Source: Hymenobacter properus (GTDB lineage: Bacteria > Bacteroidota > Bacteroidia > Cytophagales > Hymenobacteraceae). From it: DNA of 64,000 nt. The notes under the pieces were generated by a model. The model had not been told where the DNA came from, made no database searches, and saw nothing but the letters and a program-made list of their open reading frames with translations. Below, one piece after another: positions 1 through 8,516 of this stretch. Each line of letters opens with the position of its first letter. The first letter of the stretch is position 1. Location of the stretch: assembly GCF_015694735.1 (NCBI RefSeq), contig NZ_JADQDP010000002.1, positions 1,116,001 to 1,180,000 on the forward strand, in the 5' to 3' direction. The position numbers and the translations under genes were made by a program.

Positions 1-317
1 TGGCGCACTTCGTCGCCAAGGTCCACGCCCATGCGCTGCACTTCGCCGCCTACGCGCGGAAACACCCGGGCCGTATGGTCGGCGTCGGCGGCTATTTCGC
101 CGCTAAGCACCAGTTCCACTGGCGTGGCTAAGTCGGCAGTTGGGGCGGCCTTCTGGCGCTGCGATACCGGCAGGGCCGGCGTGATTTCTTCGGCCGCTTC
201 GGACTGTGGCGAGGAACAGGCGCCCAAGGCCAAAGCGCCTAGTAGCAGCCCGCGCCAGCCCACATTTCGCAGGCTCGGTTTCCAGGCAAAACCCGGCAGT
301 AGATTAGGCTTTCTCAT
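1..317 (-). CDS. RND efflux periplasmic adaptor (HlyD/CusB-like) lipoprotein, N-terminal fragment
   Basis: This is the first 105 codons of a minus-strand gene cut by the left window edge. It starts MRKPNLLPGF and has a hydrophobic segment ending in the lipobox-like LGAC, so it should be a membrane-anchored lipoprotein. A Pro/Ala linker follows, then the start of a beta-barrel and lipoyl-type region (VELVLSGEI, then VFPRVGGEVQRMGVDLGDEV). That pattern is typical of membrane-fusion adaptors, which link an inner-membrane RND pump to an outer-membrane channel. It lies downstream of a histidine kinase and response regulator read in the same direction, a usual arrangement for metal or drug efflux control. 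The substrate cannot be told from this fragment. Confidence 0.75.
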   Translation of the reverse strand, partial: MRKPNLLPGFAWKPSLRNVGWRGLLLGALALGACSSPQSEAAEEITPALPVSQRQKAAPTADLATPVELVLSGEIAADADHTARVFPRVGGEVQRMGVDLGDEVR

Positions 318-522
318 AGTGTTGCGGCGTTGATGACAGCCGCAAGACTACTGGCGAGGTATTAGAATCTGATTAGAAAACCTTAAATGTGTACTTTTTT
401 TTGACTTTTGAACGAGGCAGGGGCGGTGCTCATCTCGCCCTCGGCGAACGGAATCGTGGTGGCAGCTCGGGCGCTCGGGCACATGGGCGCGGGCGCTGGT
501 TCTATACCGTTCCACCAGCTGC

Positions 523-1890
523 TTAGGCCGTGGGCAGATGCACCAGCGCGGTGGTGCCTCGCCCCAATTCGGAATGCAGGTGCAGCTGCCCGCCGTGCTG
601 CTCAATGATTTTGCGGGCCAGCGCCAGGCCCACGCCGTGCCCGGCCACGGGCCGCGCATTGGCTGCCCGATAAAACGGCTGAAACACCTGCGGCAGGTCG
701 GCTGGAGCGATGCCAATGCCTTCGTCGCGGATGCGCAGCTGCACCTCGCCCGGCGCGTAGGCCAGCTCAATGCGTACCGGGTGGGGAGACGAGTACTTCA
801 GCGCATTTTCCAGCAGGTTGCTGAGCGCCCGCACGAGCAAGGCCCGGTTGCCGGTAAGCTCCAACTGCTCAGGCTCGTCAGGCAGGCGGCCGGTGTACAT
901 CTGCAGGCGCGGGCGCTGGCTGGGGTCCACGGCCGCGCAGGCCTCGGCCAGTAGCTCATCCACGCGAATGCAGGCGTCGTGCTCGGGCAAATGCACGTCG
1001 GCTTGGGCCAGCTCCAGCAGGTGGTTGAGCAGGGCGTTGAGCTGGGTGAGGTCGGCGAGCAGGTCGCGCAGGGAGGTCCGGTAGGCGGCGGGCTCCCGCT
1101 CGCGGGCCAGGGCCAGCTGCGCCTCGCCGATGCTGGCGGCCAGCGGTGTGCGCAGCTCGTGCGAGGCGTAGCGCACAAAGGAGCGTTGGGCCTCAAAGCT
1201 TCCTTCGAGGCGGTCGAGCAGGCGGTTGAAGGTTTGGGCCAGGCGCGCCAGCTCGTCTTTCGGGCGGTCTGGGGCGCCTTCGGCCACGCGCAGGTGCAGG
1301 TCGTGGGCGCTGATGCGCTCCAGCTGGTCATTCATGGCGGCAATGGGGGCCAGCGCCCGCCCCGCGAATACGCGCCCCGCCACGTAAATCAGCAGCAAGC
1401 TCAGCACAAACAGCGAAGCCAGGATGGAGGCCACGTAGCGCAGCCTGGCCTGGCCCGAGAGGTTTTCGGCCCCGGCCACCACCACAAAAGAGCCCTGGTT
1501 GTCGCGATAGAAAATGCCCACCGCCTGCCGCGAGCCATCGGTGAAATATTCCTCGTGTCCGGCTACTATGCGGGCCAGCACCGCCGGCGGCACTTCGAGC
1601 CGCACGTCTTCGCGCACGAAGCGCACTTCGCCTTTCACGTCATAAATCTGAATGATTTCTTCGGTGAGTGTGCGCTGGTAGCGCTTCTGAAATTCCTGAA
1701 AAACAGAGCTGCGCAGCTCGTCTTTTTCCAAGAAAATGTAAGCCGCCACTTCGGCCCGGTCGCGCAGGCGCTGCCGAAACTCGCGCTGGCTGTAGTCGTG
1801 CTGCAACAGAAAAGCCGTGCCCAGCACCACCAGCAAAATGAACGCCACCAGCCCCACAAACAACCAGATGAGGCGATTACGAATGGTCAT
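523..1890 (-). CDS. Sensor histidine kinase, CusS/BaeS-like (HAMP, HisKA, HATPase_c)
   Basis: A 455-residue inner-membrane sensor kinase. TM1 is at about residues 5-30, then comes a periplasmic sensor loop, TM2 near 150-175, a HAMP region, and the phospho-acceptor block YASHELRTPL with His244. A C-terminal ATPase domain carries NLLENALKYS, DEGIGIAP and GHGVGLALA. I chose the start MTIRNRLIW. An ATG ten codons upstream lies inside a palindromic repeat (1915-2015) and would code repeat-derived residues, so it is unlikely to be used. The partner regulator lies just upstream in the same direction. Size and layout fit the metal-responsive CusS group, but the signal sensed is not visible. Confidence 0.88.
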   Translation of the reverse strand: MTIRNRLIWLFVGLVAFILLVVLGTAFLLQHDYSQREFRQRLRDRAEVAAYIFLEKDELRSSVFQEFQKRYQRTLTEEIIQIYDVKGEVRFVREDVRLEVPPAVLARIVAGHEEYFTDGSRQAVGIFYRDNQGSFVVVAGAENLSGQARLRYVASILASLFVLSLLLIYVAGRVFAGRALAPIAAMNDQLERISAHDLHLRVAEGAPDRPKDELARLAQTFNRLLDRLEGSFEAQRSFVRYASHELRTPLAASIGEAQLALAREREPAAYRTSLRDLLADLTQLNALLNHLLELAQADVHLPEHDACIRVDELLAEACAAVDPSQRPRLQMYTGRLPDEPEQLELTGNRALLVRALSNLLENALKYSSPHPVRIELAYAPGEVQLRIRDEGIGIAPADLPQVFQPFYRAANARPVAGHGVGLALARKIIEQHGGQLHLHSELGRGTTALVHLPTA

Positions 1891-1914
1891 GGGCGTGGGG
1901 GAGCTTTTAAATTT

Positions 1915-2015
1915 TGTCATCCTGAGCGCAGCGAAGGACCTTCTCCTGTTTGCGCCGCTTGATTTACCGGAACTGTTCAGTGGTGAAAAGGTCCTTCGCT
2001 GCGCTCAGGATGACA
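1915..2015. repeat. Long palindromic intergenic element, copy 1 (28-bp perfect arms)
   Basis: The left arm (1915-1942) and right arm (1988-2015) are perfect reverse complements around a 45-nt spacer. Each arm begins at its outer end with TGTCATCCTGAGCGCAGC. It sits between the response regulator and histidine kinase genes. It belongs with two other copies, at 8398-8491 and 63256-63351, whose arms share the outer core GTCATxCTGAGCGCAGC but differ further in. It resembles REP/MITE-like elements. No transposase is nearby. Confidence 0.85.
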
Positions 2016-2043
2016 TAAGTTGAAAAAACTTCACGATAAATCA

Positions 2044-2718
2044 TTACTCTTGCCGCAACACGTAGCCCGTGCCCGTCACCGTATGAATGAGCTTGGAGGC
2101 AAAGCCGTGGTCTACTTTCTTGCGCAAGTAGCTCACGTACACGTCAATGACATTGCTGCCGGCATCGAAGGCCTCGTCCCAGCCGTGCTCGGCAATCTGG
2201 CTGCGGCTGAGCACCCGGCCGGGGTGGCGCATGAGCAATTCCAGCAGGTTGAACTCGCGGGTTGTGAGGCGCAGTGGCTGGCCGGCGCGCGTCACGGTGC
2301 GGCTGGGAATGTCCAGTACCACGTCGGCAAAGGTGAGGCGTGAGCCCTTAGGGTTGGTGCTGCCGCGCCGCGTGAGGGCCCGCACCCGGGCCACGAGCTC
2401 GGCGAAATCAAAGGGCTTCACCAAGTAATCGTCGGCGCCACCGTCGAAGCCGTTGAGCTTATCAGTGGTGGTGCCCAGGGCAGTGAGCATGAGCACGGGC
2501 ACCTCGAGGTTATGCTGGCGGATGGCAGCCAGCACCTCCAGGCCGCTGCGCTGGGGTAGCAGCACGTCCAGAATGACGAGGTCGAAAGGCTGGGCGAGGG
2601 CCAGCTCCTGGCCCGTTTGGCCGTCGGAGGCGACTTGCACGGTTAGCTGCTCTTCTTCCAGGCCCCGGCGTATGAGGGCCGACAGGCGCGGGTCGTCTTC
2701 TACCAGCAGAATGTTCAT
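2044..2718 (-). CDS. OmpR/PhoB-family DNA-binding response regulator
   Basis: A 224-residue two-component regulator. The receiver domain occupies residues 1-120, with the acidic pair in VEDD, the phospho-acceptor Asp in LVILDVLLP and the conserved Lys in LVKPFDFAEL. The C-terminal winged-helix domain (about 128-224) has TREFNLLELLMRHPGRVLSR and VDVYVSYLRKKVD-type motifs. I chose the start MNILLVEDD because upstream codons in the frame show no family similarity. It precedes its likely kinase by about 150 bp, a gap filled by palindrome copy 1. It probably controls the efflux genes further left. Confidence 0.92.
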   Translation of the reverse strand: MNILLVEDDPRLSALIRRGLEEEQLTVQVASDGQTGQELALAQPFDLVILDVLLPQRSGLEVLAAIRQHNLEVPVLMLTALGTTTDKLNGFDGGADDYLVKPFDFAELVARVRALTRRGSTNPKGSRLTFADVVLDIPSRTVTRAGQPLRLTTREFNLLELLMRHPGRVLSRSQIAEHGWDEAFDAGSNVIDVYVSYLRKKVDHGFASKLIHTVTGTGYVLRQE

Positions 2719-2787
2719 GGCGGCGCGCGGCAGGGGAGGAATGTTCGCCGGGGGCTGCCGACCTTCGCGCCAGTCCCAATCCCGCGA

Positions 2788-4305
2788 ATGTCTCCCGCCA
2801 ACGCCACAAAGAACGAACACAGTCCGTCAAGCCGCCGCTGGTGGCTAGTGGCGGCCCTGCTCGTGGTGGCCGGGCTGCGCCTGTGGCGCCTGCCCGAAGC
2901 CGGCGCTCCCGACTACGACTCGGTGCGCAACTGGCAGGCCGTGCTGGCCCTGACGCAAGGCGATTTTTCGCGGTTGTTCGTGCCTGGCTGCCCGGCTTTT
3001 CTACTGTCGTACGCGCTGGTGGCGCTGTTCACGCGCAGCTTTCTAGTATTCCAAACCATCAACGCGCTGGTGGGCGTGGCGGGACTGGGCTTCTTTGCCA
3101 CGTGGGTTGCCCGCAAAGCCCGCCTTTCGGGCCCCGAGGCGGCCGGCTTGGTGCTGCTGGGCGGCACTGGCCTGCTGCTCACCTTCGCCGGGCGCGATTT
3201 TACCCCCAATTCCGTGAGCCTGCTGCTGTGCGCGGGCCTGTTTCGGAGCCACTTGGCGCGGCTGGCGCGGCCCGGCCTGGCGGCGTTGGTACGGGTGGCC
3301 GTCTGGCTAGCGTTGGGATTGAGCTTTAGCTACAAGTTTCTGTTTGCGCTGCCCATTTTGCTGGTGCTGGAAGTGCTACAGGCCGACGGCCTATGGCGCA
3401 CCCCCCGGGTGTGGGCGCGCGTGCTTGCCGTGCTGGCCGCACCCTACGTGCTGTTTGGGACGGTGGGCGTGGCGGCCGGGCTGCCGTGGTACCGCTGGCT
3501 GGCTTTCTACGTGCGCACCGTGGCGCCCACGACGGCCAACGCGGCGGGGCGCCAAGCCACGCTCAAAATCGATTTTACCTACTACCTGCGCTATCTAGCC
3601 GAATTCGAGTCGCCGTTGCTGCTGGCGGGCCTGGCGCTGGCGGCTTGGCTGGTGTGGCGCGAGTGGCGCCGCGGCTGGCGGCCGCAGGACCGGCCGTGGC
3701 TGCTGCCTTATCTGTTGTTCTGGGCCCTGTGCCTGCTGGCCGGCATGTCGCTGCTCCTGAAAGCCCCGCGCGGGCTCCTGTTTGCCTACTTGCCTCTCGC
3801 GGCCCTGGCCGTGCTGGCGGGACGGCGGGTGCTGCCGCGTTGGGCGCTGCTAGCGGTGTTGGCCGCCGCGGTGTGCCTGAACGTGTTCAGGATTGAACAG
3901 ACTATTTATGCATCGCTGCCCACGCCTTATGCGCAGGTGGCGGCCTGGCTGCAGCAACACGGCGCCCGCAAAGTGGCCAGCACGGTGGGGCTGGGTTTGG
4001 CGCCCTATCTAAATGACAAAGTGCAGCTGACCGTTATTAACGACGAGAAAGCGTTGTCGCGTTTGCGCCAGGAAGGCTACGACTACGTGCTGCTGGACGG
4101 TTACTGGCGCGTGGCCGGGGTGGCGCGCTTCGATTCCTTACGCCGCCAAGTGCCCGTGGCTGCCTGGCCGGCCCCGCAGCTGCAGCAACCGCTCTTGTTT
4201 CTGGAGCACTCCGAGTACACCGGGCGGGGTTTCGCCGAAACGCTGGCAGCCGGTAGAGCCGCGGCAGCTGACTCGCTGCCCTTGCGGCTCTACCGGCTGC
4301 GCTGA
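2788..4305 (+). CDS. Polytopic membrane protein, glycosyltransferase family 39/ArnT-like
   Basis: A 505-residue integral membrane protein with about ten or more hydrophobic segments. An early loop after TM1 carries GAPDYDSVRNW, placed like the acidic catalytic loop of GT-C fold glycosyltransferases that use polyprenyl-phosphate sugars. The C-terminal part (from about residue 370) looks soluble and contains QVAAWLQQHGARKVASTVG, a form common after the membrane part of Bacteroidota GT39-like proteins. It is divergent from the response regulator, with starts 70 bp apart. It is very Leu/Ala/Arg-rich, as expected for this GC content. Family placement is by overall form only. The sugar and acceptor are unknown. 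Confidence 0.6.
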   Translation: MSPANATKNEHSPSSRRWWLVAALLVVAGLRLWRLPEAGAPDYDSVRNWQAVLALTQGDFSRLFVPGCPAFLLSYALVALFTRSFLVFQTINALVGVAGLGFFATWVARKARLSGPEAAGLVLLGGTGLLLTFAGRDFTPNSVSLLLCAGLFRSHLARLARPGLAALVRVAVWLALGLSFSYKFLFALPILLVLEVLQADGLWRTPRVWARVLAVLAAPYVLFGTVGVAAGLPWYRWLAFYVRTVAPTTANAAGRQATLKIDFTYYLRYLAEFESPLLLAGLALAAWLVWREWRRGWRPQDRPWLLPYLLFWALCLLAGMSLLLKAPRGLLFAYLPLAALAVLAGRRVLPRWALLAVLAAAVCLNVFRIEQTIYASLPTPYAQVAAWLQQHGARKVASTVGLGLAPYLNDKVQLTVINDEKALSRLRQEGYDYVLLDGYWRVAGVARFDSLRRQVPVAAWPAPQLQQPLLFLEHSEYTGRGFAETLAAGRAAAADSLPLRLYRLR

Positions 4306-4334
4306 AACGGCTCCCGGCTTAAACGTGCCTCCGG

Positions 4335-5747
4335 CTATTGGGCTACAGAGGGCAGGCTGTTGGTATCGATGGCCGGAATCTTGGCGTTGTAGGCGCGGTT
4401 GAGGGCCGAAATGAAAGCGTTGGCCAACAAGGCGTTGCCTCGGGGCGTGAGCGAGTAGTAATCCAGCGAGAAGAAGTTGCCGCGCACGGGCTCGGCCGAA
4501 TACTGCACGCCGCCTACCGAAATGGACTCGCCTACGTAGCCGGGCATTACCCCGCTCGTGTCCAGCAAGTAGGGCAGGGGGCTGGTATTCAGGCTCGGCA
4601 TTTTGTAAACGTCGCGAGCCAGGCGGTTCAATTCGTTGTTGTAGCTGCTCAATACGCCGCTCACGCGGTTCATCTCGTCGTAGTCCATCACGTCGGCATC
4701 GCGCAGCGGGTTGCGCTCGTCGCGGCCGTAGGGCAGCATCAGGGTCGAGCCTCCCACCACCACGGGCGTCAGCTGGCCTATGCGGGGCAGCGTGGTAGCC
4801 AGCACGTAGTCATCGTTGGTGATGGGCTGGCCCACGCCGCTGCCGAAGGGGTCTTCGATGTACAGGAGGGCATTGTCATGGTAGCTGTCTTGCAGGCGTT
4901 TTTGCAGGCTGAAGCCGCGGCCGGTGCGTAGCAGCGGCAGCGTGTTGAGGTCGGGCAGACTAGCGATGATGCCCGGCCGGCCACCGGCCGTGAGCACATC
5001 CAGCAGCGTCTTGGCATTGGTGCGCAGCTGGTTGGTGAGCGTACTATTGGGCGCCGTGCCGCACTGGCCGCCGCTGCGCACGTAGGGCATCAGGTCGTCG
5101 AGGCCCAGGAAATACGTGAAGAAAGTGGCCGACGCGGCCGCATCCGTCACCACCCGCAGGTAAGTGCGGCTGTCGTTGGCCGGCAAAATGCGCTCGAAGT
5201 AGGGGTTGAAAGCGCCGGTGGGCGTGGCGCTGGTTTCGTTGCCCAGGTTGGCCACATTCAGCTGCGCCAGGCGCAGGCCGGGCACGCCCAGGTTCTGGGG
5301 CAGGTTGTTGGGGGCATCGGTGCGGGTGAAGAGGCGCACGGTGTCGGCGCCGCCGCAGGCCGCGGGGTTGATGACCTGGCGCCGCACGGCTGGCCCCGGC
5401 ACGCGGCGCGTGCGCGGAAAGCCCAGCGTCGAGAAGCCGGCCAGGTCGAAGTAACCGGTGCCTGCCCCGGCCGCCAGCAGCGGCTGGCTGAAGGTCGCGC
5501 CGGGCTGGGCACCCTGCAGCTGCTGGGCCAGCAGGTTGGGGTAGGAGTATTGCTGGCTGGCCAGCGTGAGGCCGCCGGCACTCAGCCCGGCCGTGTAGCT
5601 GTCGCCCACGGCCAGGTAGCGGCTCACGTTGATGGTGCCCACGGTGGGCGTGGGCGCGTCCTGGCCCGGGGCGCAGGCATTCAGCGCCAGGGCAGCCACG
5701 GCAGCGAGGCCCGTGCGGCTCCACGTATTCAGGCAAAAATTCTTCAT
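4335..5747 (-). CDS. SGNH/GDSL-hydrolase family lipoprotein
   Basis: A 470-residue exported esterase-type protein. The start MKNFCLNTW gives a lipoprotein signal ending LNAC. The GDSL block reads AVGDSYTAGLSAGG, with the probable nucleophile Ser50. The later block FLGLDDLMPY resembles the GxND block, and LTPRGNALLANAF near the C-terminus resembles the last block but shows no clear catalytic DxxH. It is likely a surface or periplasmic lipase/esterase of the type common in Bacteroidota. The predicted 5' extension (19 further codons) lacks a signal and was left out. It is convergent with the glycosyltransferase-like gene (29-bp gap) and next to a FadL-type porin, so lipid uptake or processing is a fair guess. 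Confidence 0.78.
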   Translation of the reverse strand: MKNFCLNTWSRTGLAAVAALALNACAPGQDAPTPTVGTINVSRYLAVGDSYTAGLSAGGLTLASQQYSYPNLLAQQLQGAQPGATFSQPLLAAGAGTGYFDLAGFSTLGFPRTRRVPGPAVRRQVINPAACGGADTVRLFTRTDAPNNLPQNLGVPGLRLAQLNVANLGNETSATPTGAFNPYFERILPANDSRTYLRVVTDAAASATFFTYFLGLDDLMPYVRSGGQCGTAPNSTLTNQLRTNAKTLLDVLTAGGRPGIIASLPDLNTLPLLRTGRGFSLQKRLQDSYHDNALLYIEDPFGSGVGQPITNDDYVLATTLPRIGQLTPVVVGGSTLMLPYGRDERNPLRDADVMDYDEMNRVSGVLSSYNNELNRLARDVYKMPSLNTSPLPYLLDTSGVMPGYVGESISVGGVQYSAEPVRGNFFSLDYYSLTPRGNALLANAFISALNRAYNAKIPAIDTNSLPSVAQ

Positions 5748-5881
5748 CTCAGAAAACGAAATCAGCGAGAAAAGTTGAAGGGGAAAGGCCTGTCGTTCCG
5801 ACAAACGAAGGAATCTGAGAAATAGCTCTCGGGTGTATTCACTCAGGTTTTTCGGTAGCCGGAATGATAAGCAGACCTGTT

Positions 5882-7126
5882 TTAGAAGGCCACTGCCAAG
5901 CCAATGGACGCCGTGTTGGTGGCTGTGCGGTAAGAGCCACCGATGTTCGACACGGTCGGGTTGAGCGGGTTGGCGCGGGCCAGGCGCTGCTGGCCGTAGC
6001 TAAAGGCGTAGGCAGCTTCCAGGGCAAAACGCGGCGTGAGCTGGTAGCTTACCCCAGCCGAGGCCCCAATGCGGTTGGCGTCGATAAACTCGGGGTTGAT
6101 GTATTCGTCCCGAATCGGGCTCTCGTCGTAGTTCAGGCCTCCAAGCAGCGTGAGCTTGGGGCTGGCCTGGTACTCGGCGCCCACGCGGAACGCCAGAGCG
6201 TCTTCGTAGCGGCGGGCGGTGCTGAGGCGCTGGGCGGGAGCGGCGCCGCTGGCCGCCACGTCGAGCTTCAGCGAATCGAGGGTGCTCCAGCCGGTGAGCG
6301 TGAAGTCGAAGGTGAGCAGCAGGTTCTTGGTGATGCGGTCGGCCAGGCCCACCGACAGCGAGCTCGGCAGGTTAATCTGGGTTTTGAAGCCAGCCGATTC
6401 CGGGTACAGGGCCCCGTCGCGGGTAGGCACGCCGGTGGTGCTGATTGTGCCGTTGTTCATTTTCAGCTTCACCCCGCTGCGGTAGCTGATGCCGAAGGCC
6501 AGGTTGTCGCCGGAGCGGCCGTAGAGGCCCAGGTTCACGCCGTAGCCCGAGCCGCTGCTGCTCAGCCGGTAGCTGGCGTTGGCATCGTCGTACTGGCCCA
6601 GGGCGCGGCGCTGGCTGTACTTGCCAAAAGCATACACAAAGCCCACGCCGGCGCTGAAGTTGTCGTTCAGCTTAAAGGCCACGGTGGGCTGGGCAAAATA
6701 GGTATTGAGTTGGCTTTCCTGAATCACGGAGCGGCCTTCCCAGTTGTCGGGCCACTTGGTGTGGTAGCCGTAGGGCGACGTGAGGGCCAGGCCCACGCTC
6801 ACGCGCTTGCTCACTGCGCGGGTGGCGTAGAAGTAGCCACCGGGGAGCACGGCCAGGTCCTGGTCGGTGCGGCGGTAGGTGTCTTGGCCAATGAAGGAAG
6901 AACGCCGCACCTGGCCAAAGCCGCCAAAGCTGAGGCGGGTGAGTGAGTCGCCCCACTGGCCCAGCAAACCGGGGTTCACGCTCAGGCCGGCAATGCTGCC
7001 GATGTAAGCCGTGCTGGCGCCGCCCAGGCCCAGCACCCGGGCGCCCTGCGGACCGGAGTCGAAACCGCCGGCCGTGGCCGTCAGGCCGGAGAAGAGAGGA
7101 AGTAAAAAAAGCAGACGTGCACGCAT
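5882..7126 (-). CDS. OmpP1/FadL/TodX-family outer-membrane transporter
   Basis: A 414-residue outer-membrane beta-barrel for hydrophobic substrates such as long-chain fatty acids. The start MRARLLFLL begins a signal peptide cleaved near TATAGG. The N-terminal motif PQGARVLGLGGASTAY followed by NPGLLGQ is typical of the FadL hatch region. Alternating strands fill the rest, including LTSPYGYHTKWPDNW, a loop seen in Bacteroidota members. The C-terminus ends in a strand with terminal Phe (IGLAVAF), the outer-membrane assembly signal. It lies 134 bp upstream, in transcription order, of the SGNH lipoprotein and may be co-expressed with it. Confidence 0.88.
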   Translation of the reverse strand: MRARLLFLLPLFSGLTATAGGFDSGPQGARVLGLGGASTAYIGSIAGLSVNPGLLGQWGDSLTRLSFGGFGQVRRSSFIGQDTYRRTDQDLAVLPGGYFYATRAVSKRVSVGLALTSPYGYHTKWPDNWEGRSVIQESQLNTYFAQPTVAFKLNDNFSAGVGFVYAFGKYSQRRALGQYDDANASYRLSSSGSGYGVNLGLYGRSGDNLAFGISYRSGVKLKMNNGTISTTGVPTRDGALYPESAGFKTQINLPSSLSVGLADRITKNLLLTFDFTLTGWSTLDSLKLDVAASGAAPAQRLSTARRYEDALAFRVGAEYQASPKLTLLGGLNYDESPIRDEYINPEFIDANRIGASAGVSYQLTPRFALEAAYAFSYGQQRLARANPLNPTVSNIGGSYRTATNTASIGLAVAF

Positions 7127-7155
7127 ACGGACGGTTTGGCGGAAAATTGGGACTA

Positions 7156-7163
7156 CAAAAGTA
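7156..7163 (-). promoter_or_regulatory. Possible -7 element (TAnnTTTG) for the FadL-type gene
   Basis: On the minus strand this reads TACTTTTG, matching the Bacteroidota -7 consensus TAnnTTTG, about 30 nt before the chosen start codon at 7126. No good TTTG -33 box is seen at the usual spacing, so support is weak. Confidence 0.3.
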
Positions 7164-7209
7164 CGCAGCCGGGCGCAAGCGGCCCACCCCCATGCTCGCC
7201 ATAACCTGG

Positions 7210-7250
7210 CCAACCGCCCAAACCGTGCGTCTGCAAGGTCTGGGCGTTGG
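7210..7250. other. Imperfect hairpin between mltG and the FadL-type gene
   Basis: The arms CCAAcCGCCCAaaCC and GGtcTGGGCGTTGG can pair with small internal loops. There is no T-tract, so this is not a clear terminator. It lies downstream of mltG on neither strand; it is in the upstream region of the FadL gene. Confidence 0.3.
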
Positions 7251-7282
7251 TTATGAAATGATTATCGGGCTGCCCAATTCTT

Positions 7283-8317
7283 CTACCGCTTCACGCCCAG
7301 GCTGTCGAGGCGGCGCTGGTAGCGGCGGGCATTGCGCAGGTGCTGGGCGTAGGTTTCGGCAAAGTCGGAAAAGCCGCTGCCATCGGGCCGGGCGCAGAAA
7401 AAGAGGTTCTTGTTGTGGGCCGGCTTTAGCACCGCGTCCAGGCTCGACGGGCGCGGCGTGGTGATGGGACCGGGCGGCAACCCCTTGTGTCGGTAGGTGT
7501 TGTAGGGCGAGTTGACTTTTTTGTCCACGTTCAGCACGCGCTTGCGGGTGCCCAAGCCGTGCAGGGGCCACAGCAGGGTGGGGTCGGCCTGCAGGGGCTG
7601 GCCGTTGCGTAGGCGGTTGAGGTACACGGCGGCGATGAGGGGCTTGTCGGTGGGCTGGGCCGTTTCACGCTGCACAATGCTGGCCAACACGCTCACCTGG
7701 GTGCGGCTCATCTTTAGCGAATCGGCCCGGGCCTGGCGCTGGCTGGTCCAGAACCGGCGGTAGCGGGCCGCTGTCGAATCCAGAAAAACCTGGGCGCTGG
7801 TGTTCCACATATGCCGGTAGGTGCCCGGAATGAACATCGTGCGAATGGTGCAGGTGTCGAGCCCATAGCGCCGCTGCAGGCCGGCGTTGTCGCCGAGCAG
7901 CAGTTCCAGCTTGAAGGAATCCGCCTCAAGCTGCCGCGTCACCTGGCGCGGCAGCTTGTCGAGGTAGTGAAACGAGTTCAGCTCGAACTTCACCGTGTCC
8001 TGCTCGCCGCGCAGCAGCCGGCGCACCAGGTCCACGTTGCCCAGGCCGGGGTCGAGGCGGTAGCGGCCGGGCTGCACATGGGCCGGGTAGTCGTGGGTTT
8101 CGGCCACCCAGCGGAACGTGGCGGGCTCCAGCAACAGGTCGTGCTTCTGCAGCGAGTCCAGCACGGCGGCATAGCCCGTACCGGTACGGATGTAGAGGTA
8201 GGCCGGGCCCTCGGCAAAGGCGCGCACGTTGGGCCGGTAGGCCACGCGCCATGCCGCATAGGACCCGGCGAGCAGCACCAGCAGCAAAATCCCGCTTATG
8301 AGCCAGCCTTTCTGCAT
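7283..8317 (-). CDS. mltG: Endolytic murein transglycosylase MltG (YceG-like)
   Basis: A 344-residue inner-membrane enzyme that cuts nascent glycan strands and so ends peptidoglycan polymerisation. It has one N-terminal TM helix (about 5-25), a LysM-like subdomain, then the catalytic YceG region. SIVQRET carries the catalytic Glu218. It is followed by AAVYLNRLRNGQPLQADPT and by the family hallmark YNTYRHKGLPPGPI near residue 290. The length matches the E. coli family member. Downstream, in transcription order, lies the FadL-type gene; upstream is palindrome copy 2. Confidence 0.93.
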   Translation of the reverse strand: MQKGWLISGILLLVLLAGSYAAWRVAYRPNVRAFAEGPAYLYIRTGTGYAAVLDSLQKHDLLLEPATFRWVAETHDYPAHVQPGRYRLDPGLGNVDLVRRLLRGEQDTVKFELNSFHYLDKLPRQVTRQLEADSFKLELLLGDNAGLQRRYGLDTCTIRTMFIPGTYRHMWNTSAQVFLDSTAARYRRFWTSQRQARADSLKMSRTQVSVLASIVQRETAQPTDKPLIAAVYLNRLRNGQPLQADPTLLWPLHGLGTRKRVLNVDKKVNSPYNTYRHKGLPPGPITTPRPSSLDAVLKPAHNKNLFFCARPDGSGFSDFAETYAQHLRNARRYQRRLDSLGVKR

Positions 8318-8397
8318 TAAGAACGGCGTTGATTAGAAATCGGACTTGTAACGTGCAAAGGAGGTCTATCCGCAGTTTGATTGAACAAAATAAAAGA

Positions 8398-8491
8398 ACG
8401 TCATGCTGAGCGCAGCCGAAGCATCTCTACTGCAACACTAAATCTGATTAGTTACGCGGTAGAGATGCTTCGGCTGCGCTCAGCATGACGT
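8398..8491. repeat. Long palindromic intergenic element, copy 2 (33-bp perfect arms)
   Basis: The left arm (8398-8430) and right arm (8459-8491) are perfect reverse complements around a 28-nt AT-rich spacer. The outer end reads ACGTCATGCTGAGCGCAGCC. All 33 arm bases are repeated exactly in copy 3 at 63256-63351. It sits between the RNase D and mltG genes, which read in the same direction. Confidence 0.9.
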
Positions 8492-8516
8492 AGAGGCGGA
8501 ATTTGCCGCCGGTTTA

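Noticed and set aside
1891..1920. Ten-codon upstream extension of the histidine kinase
   Set aside because: The ATG at 1920 lies in the left arm of palindrome copy 1, and the extension has no family similarity.
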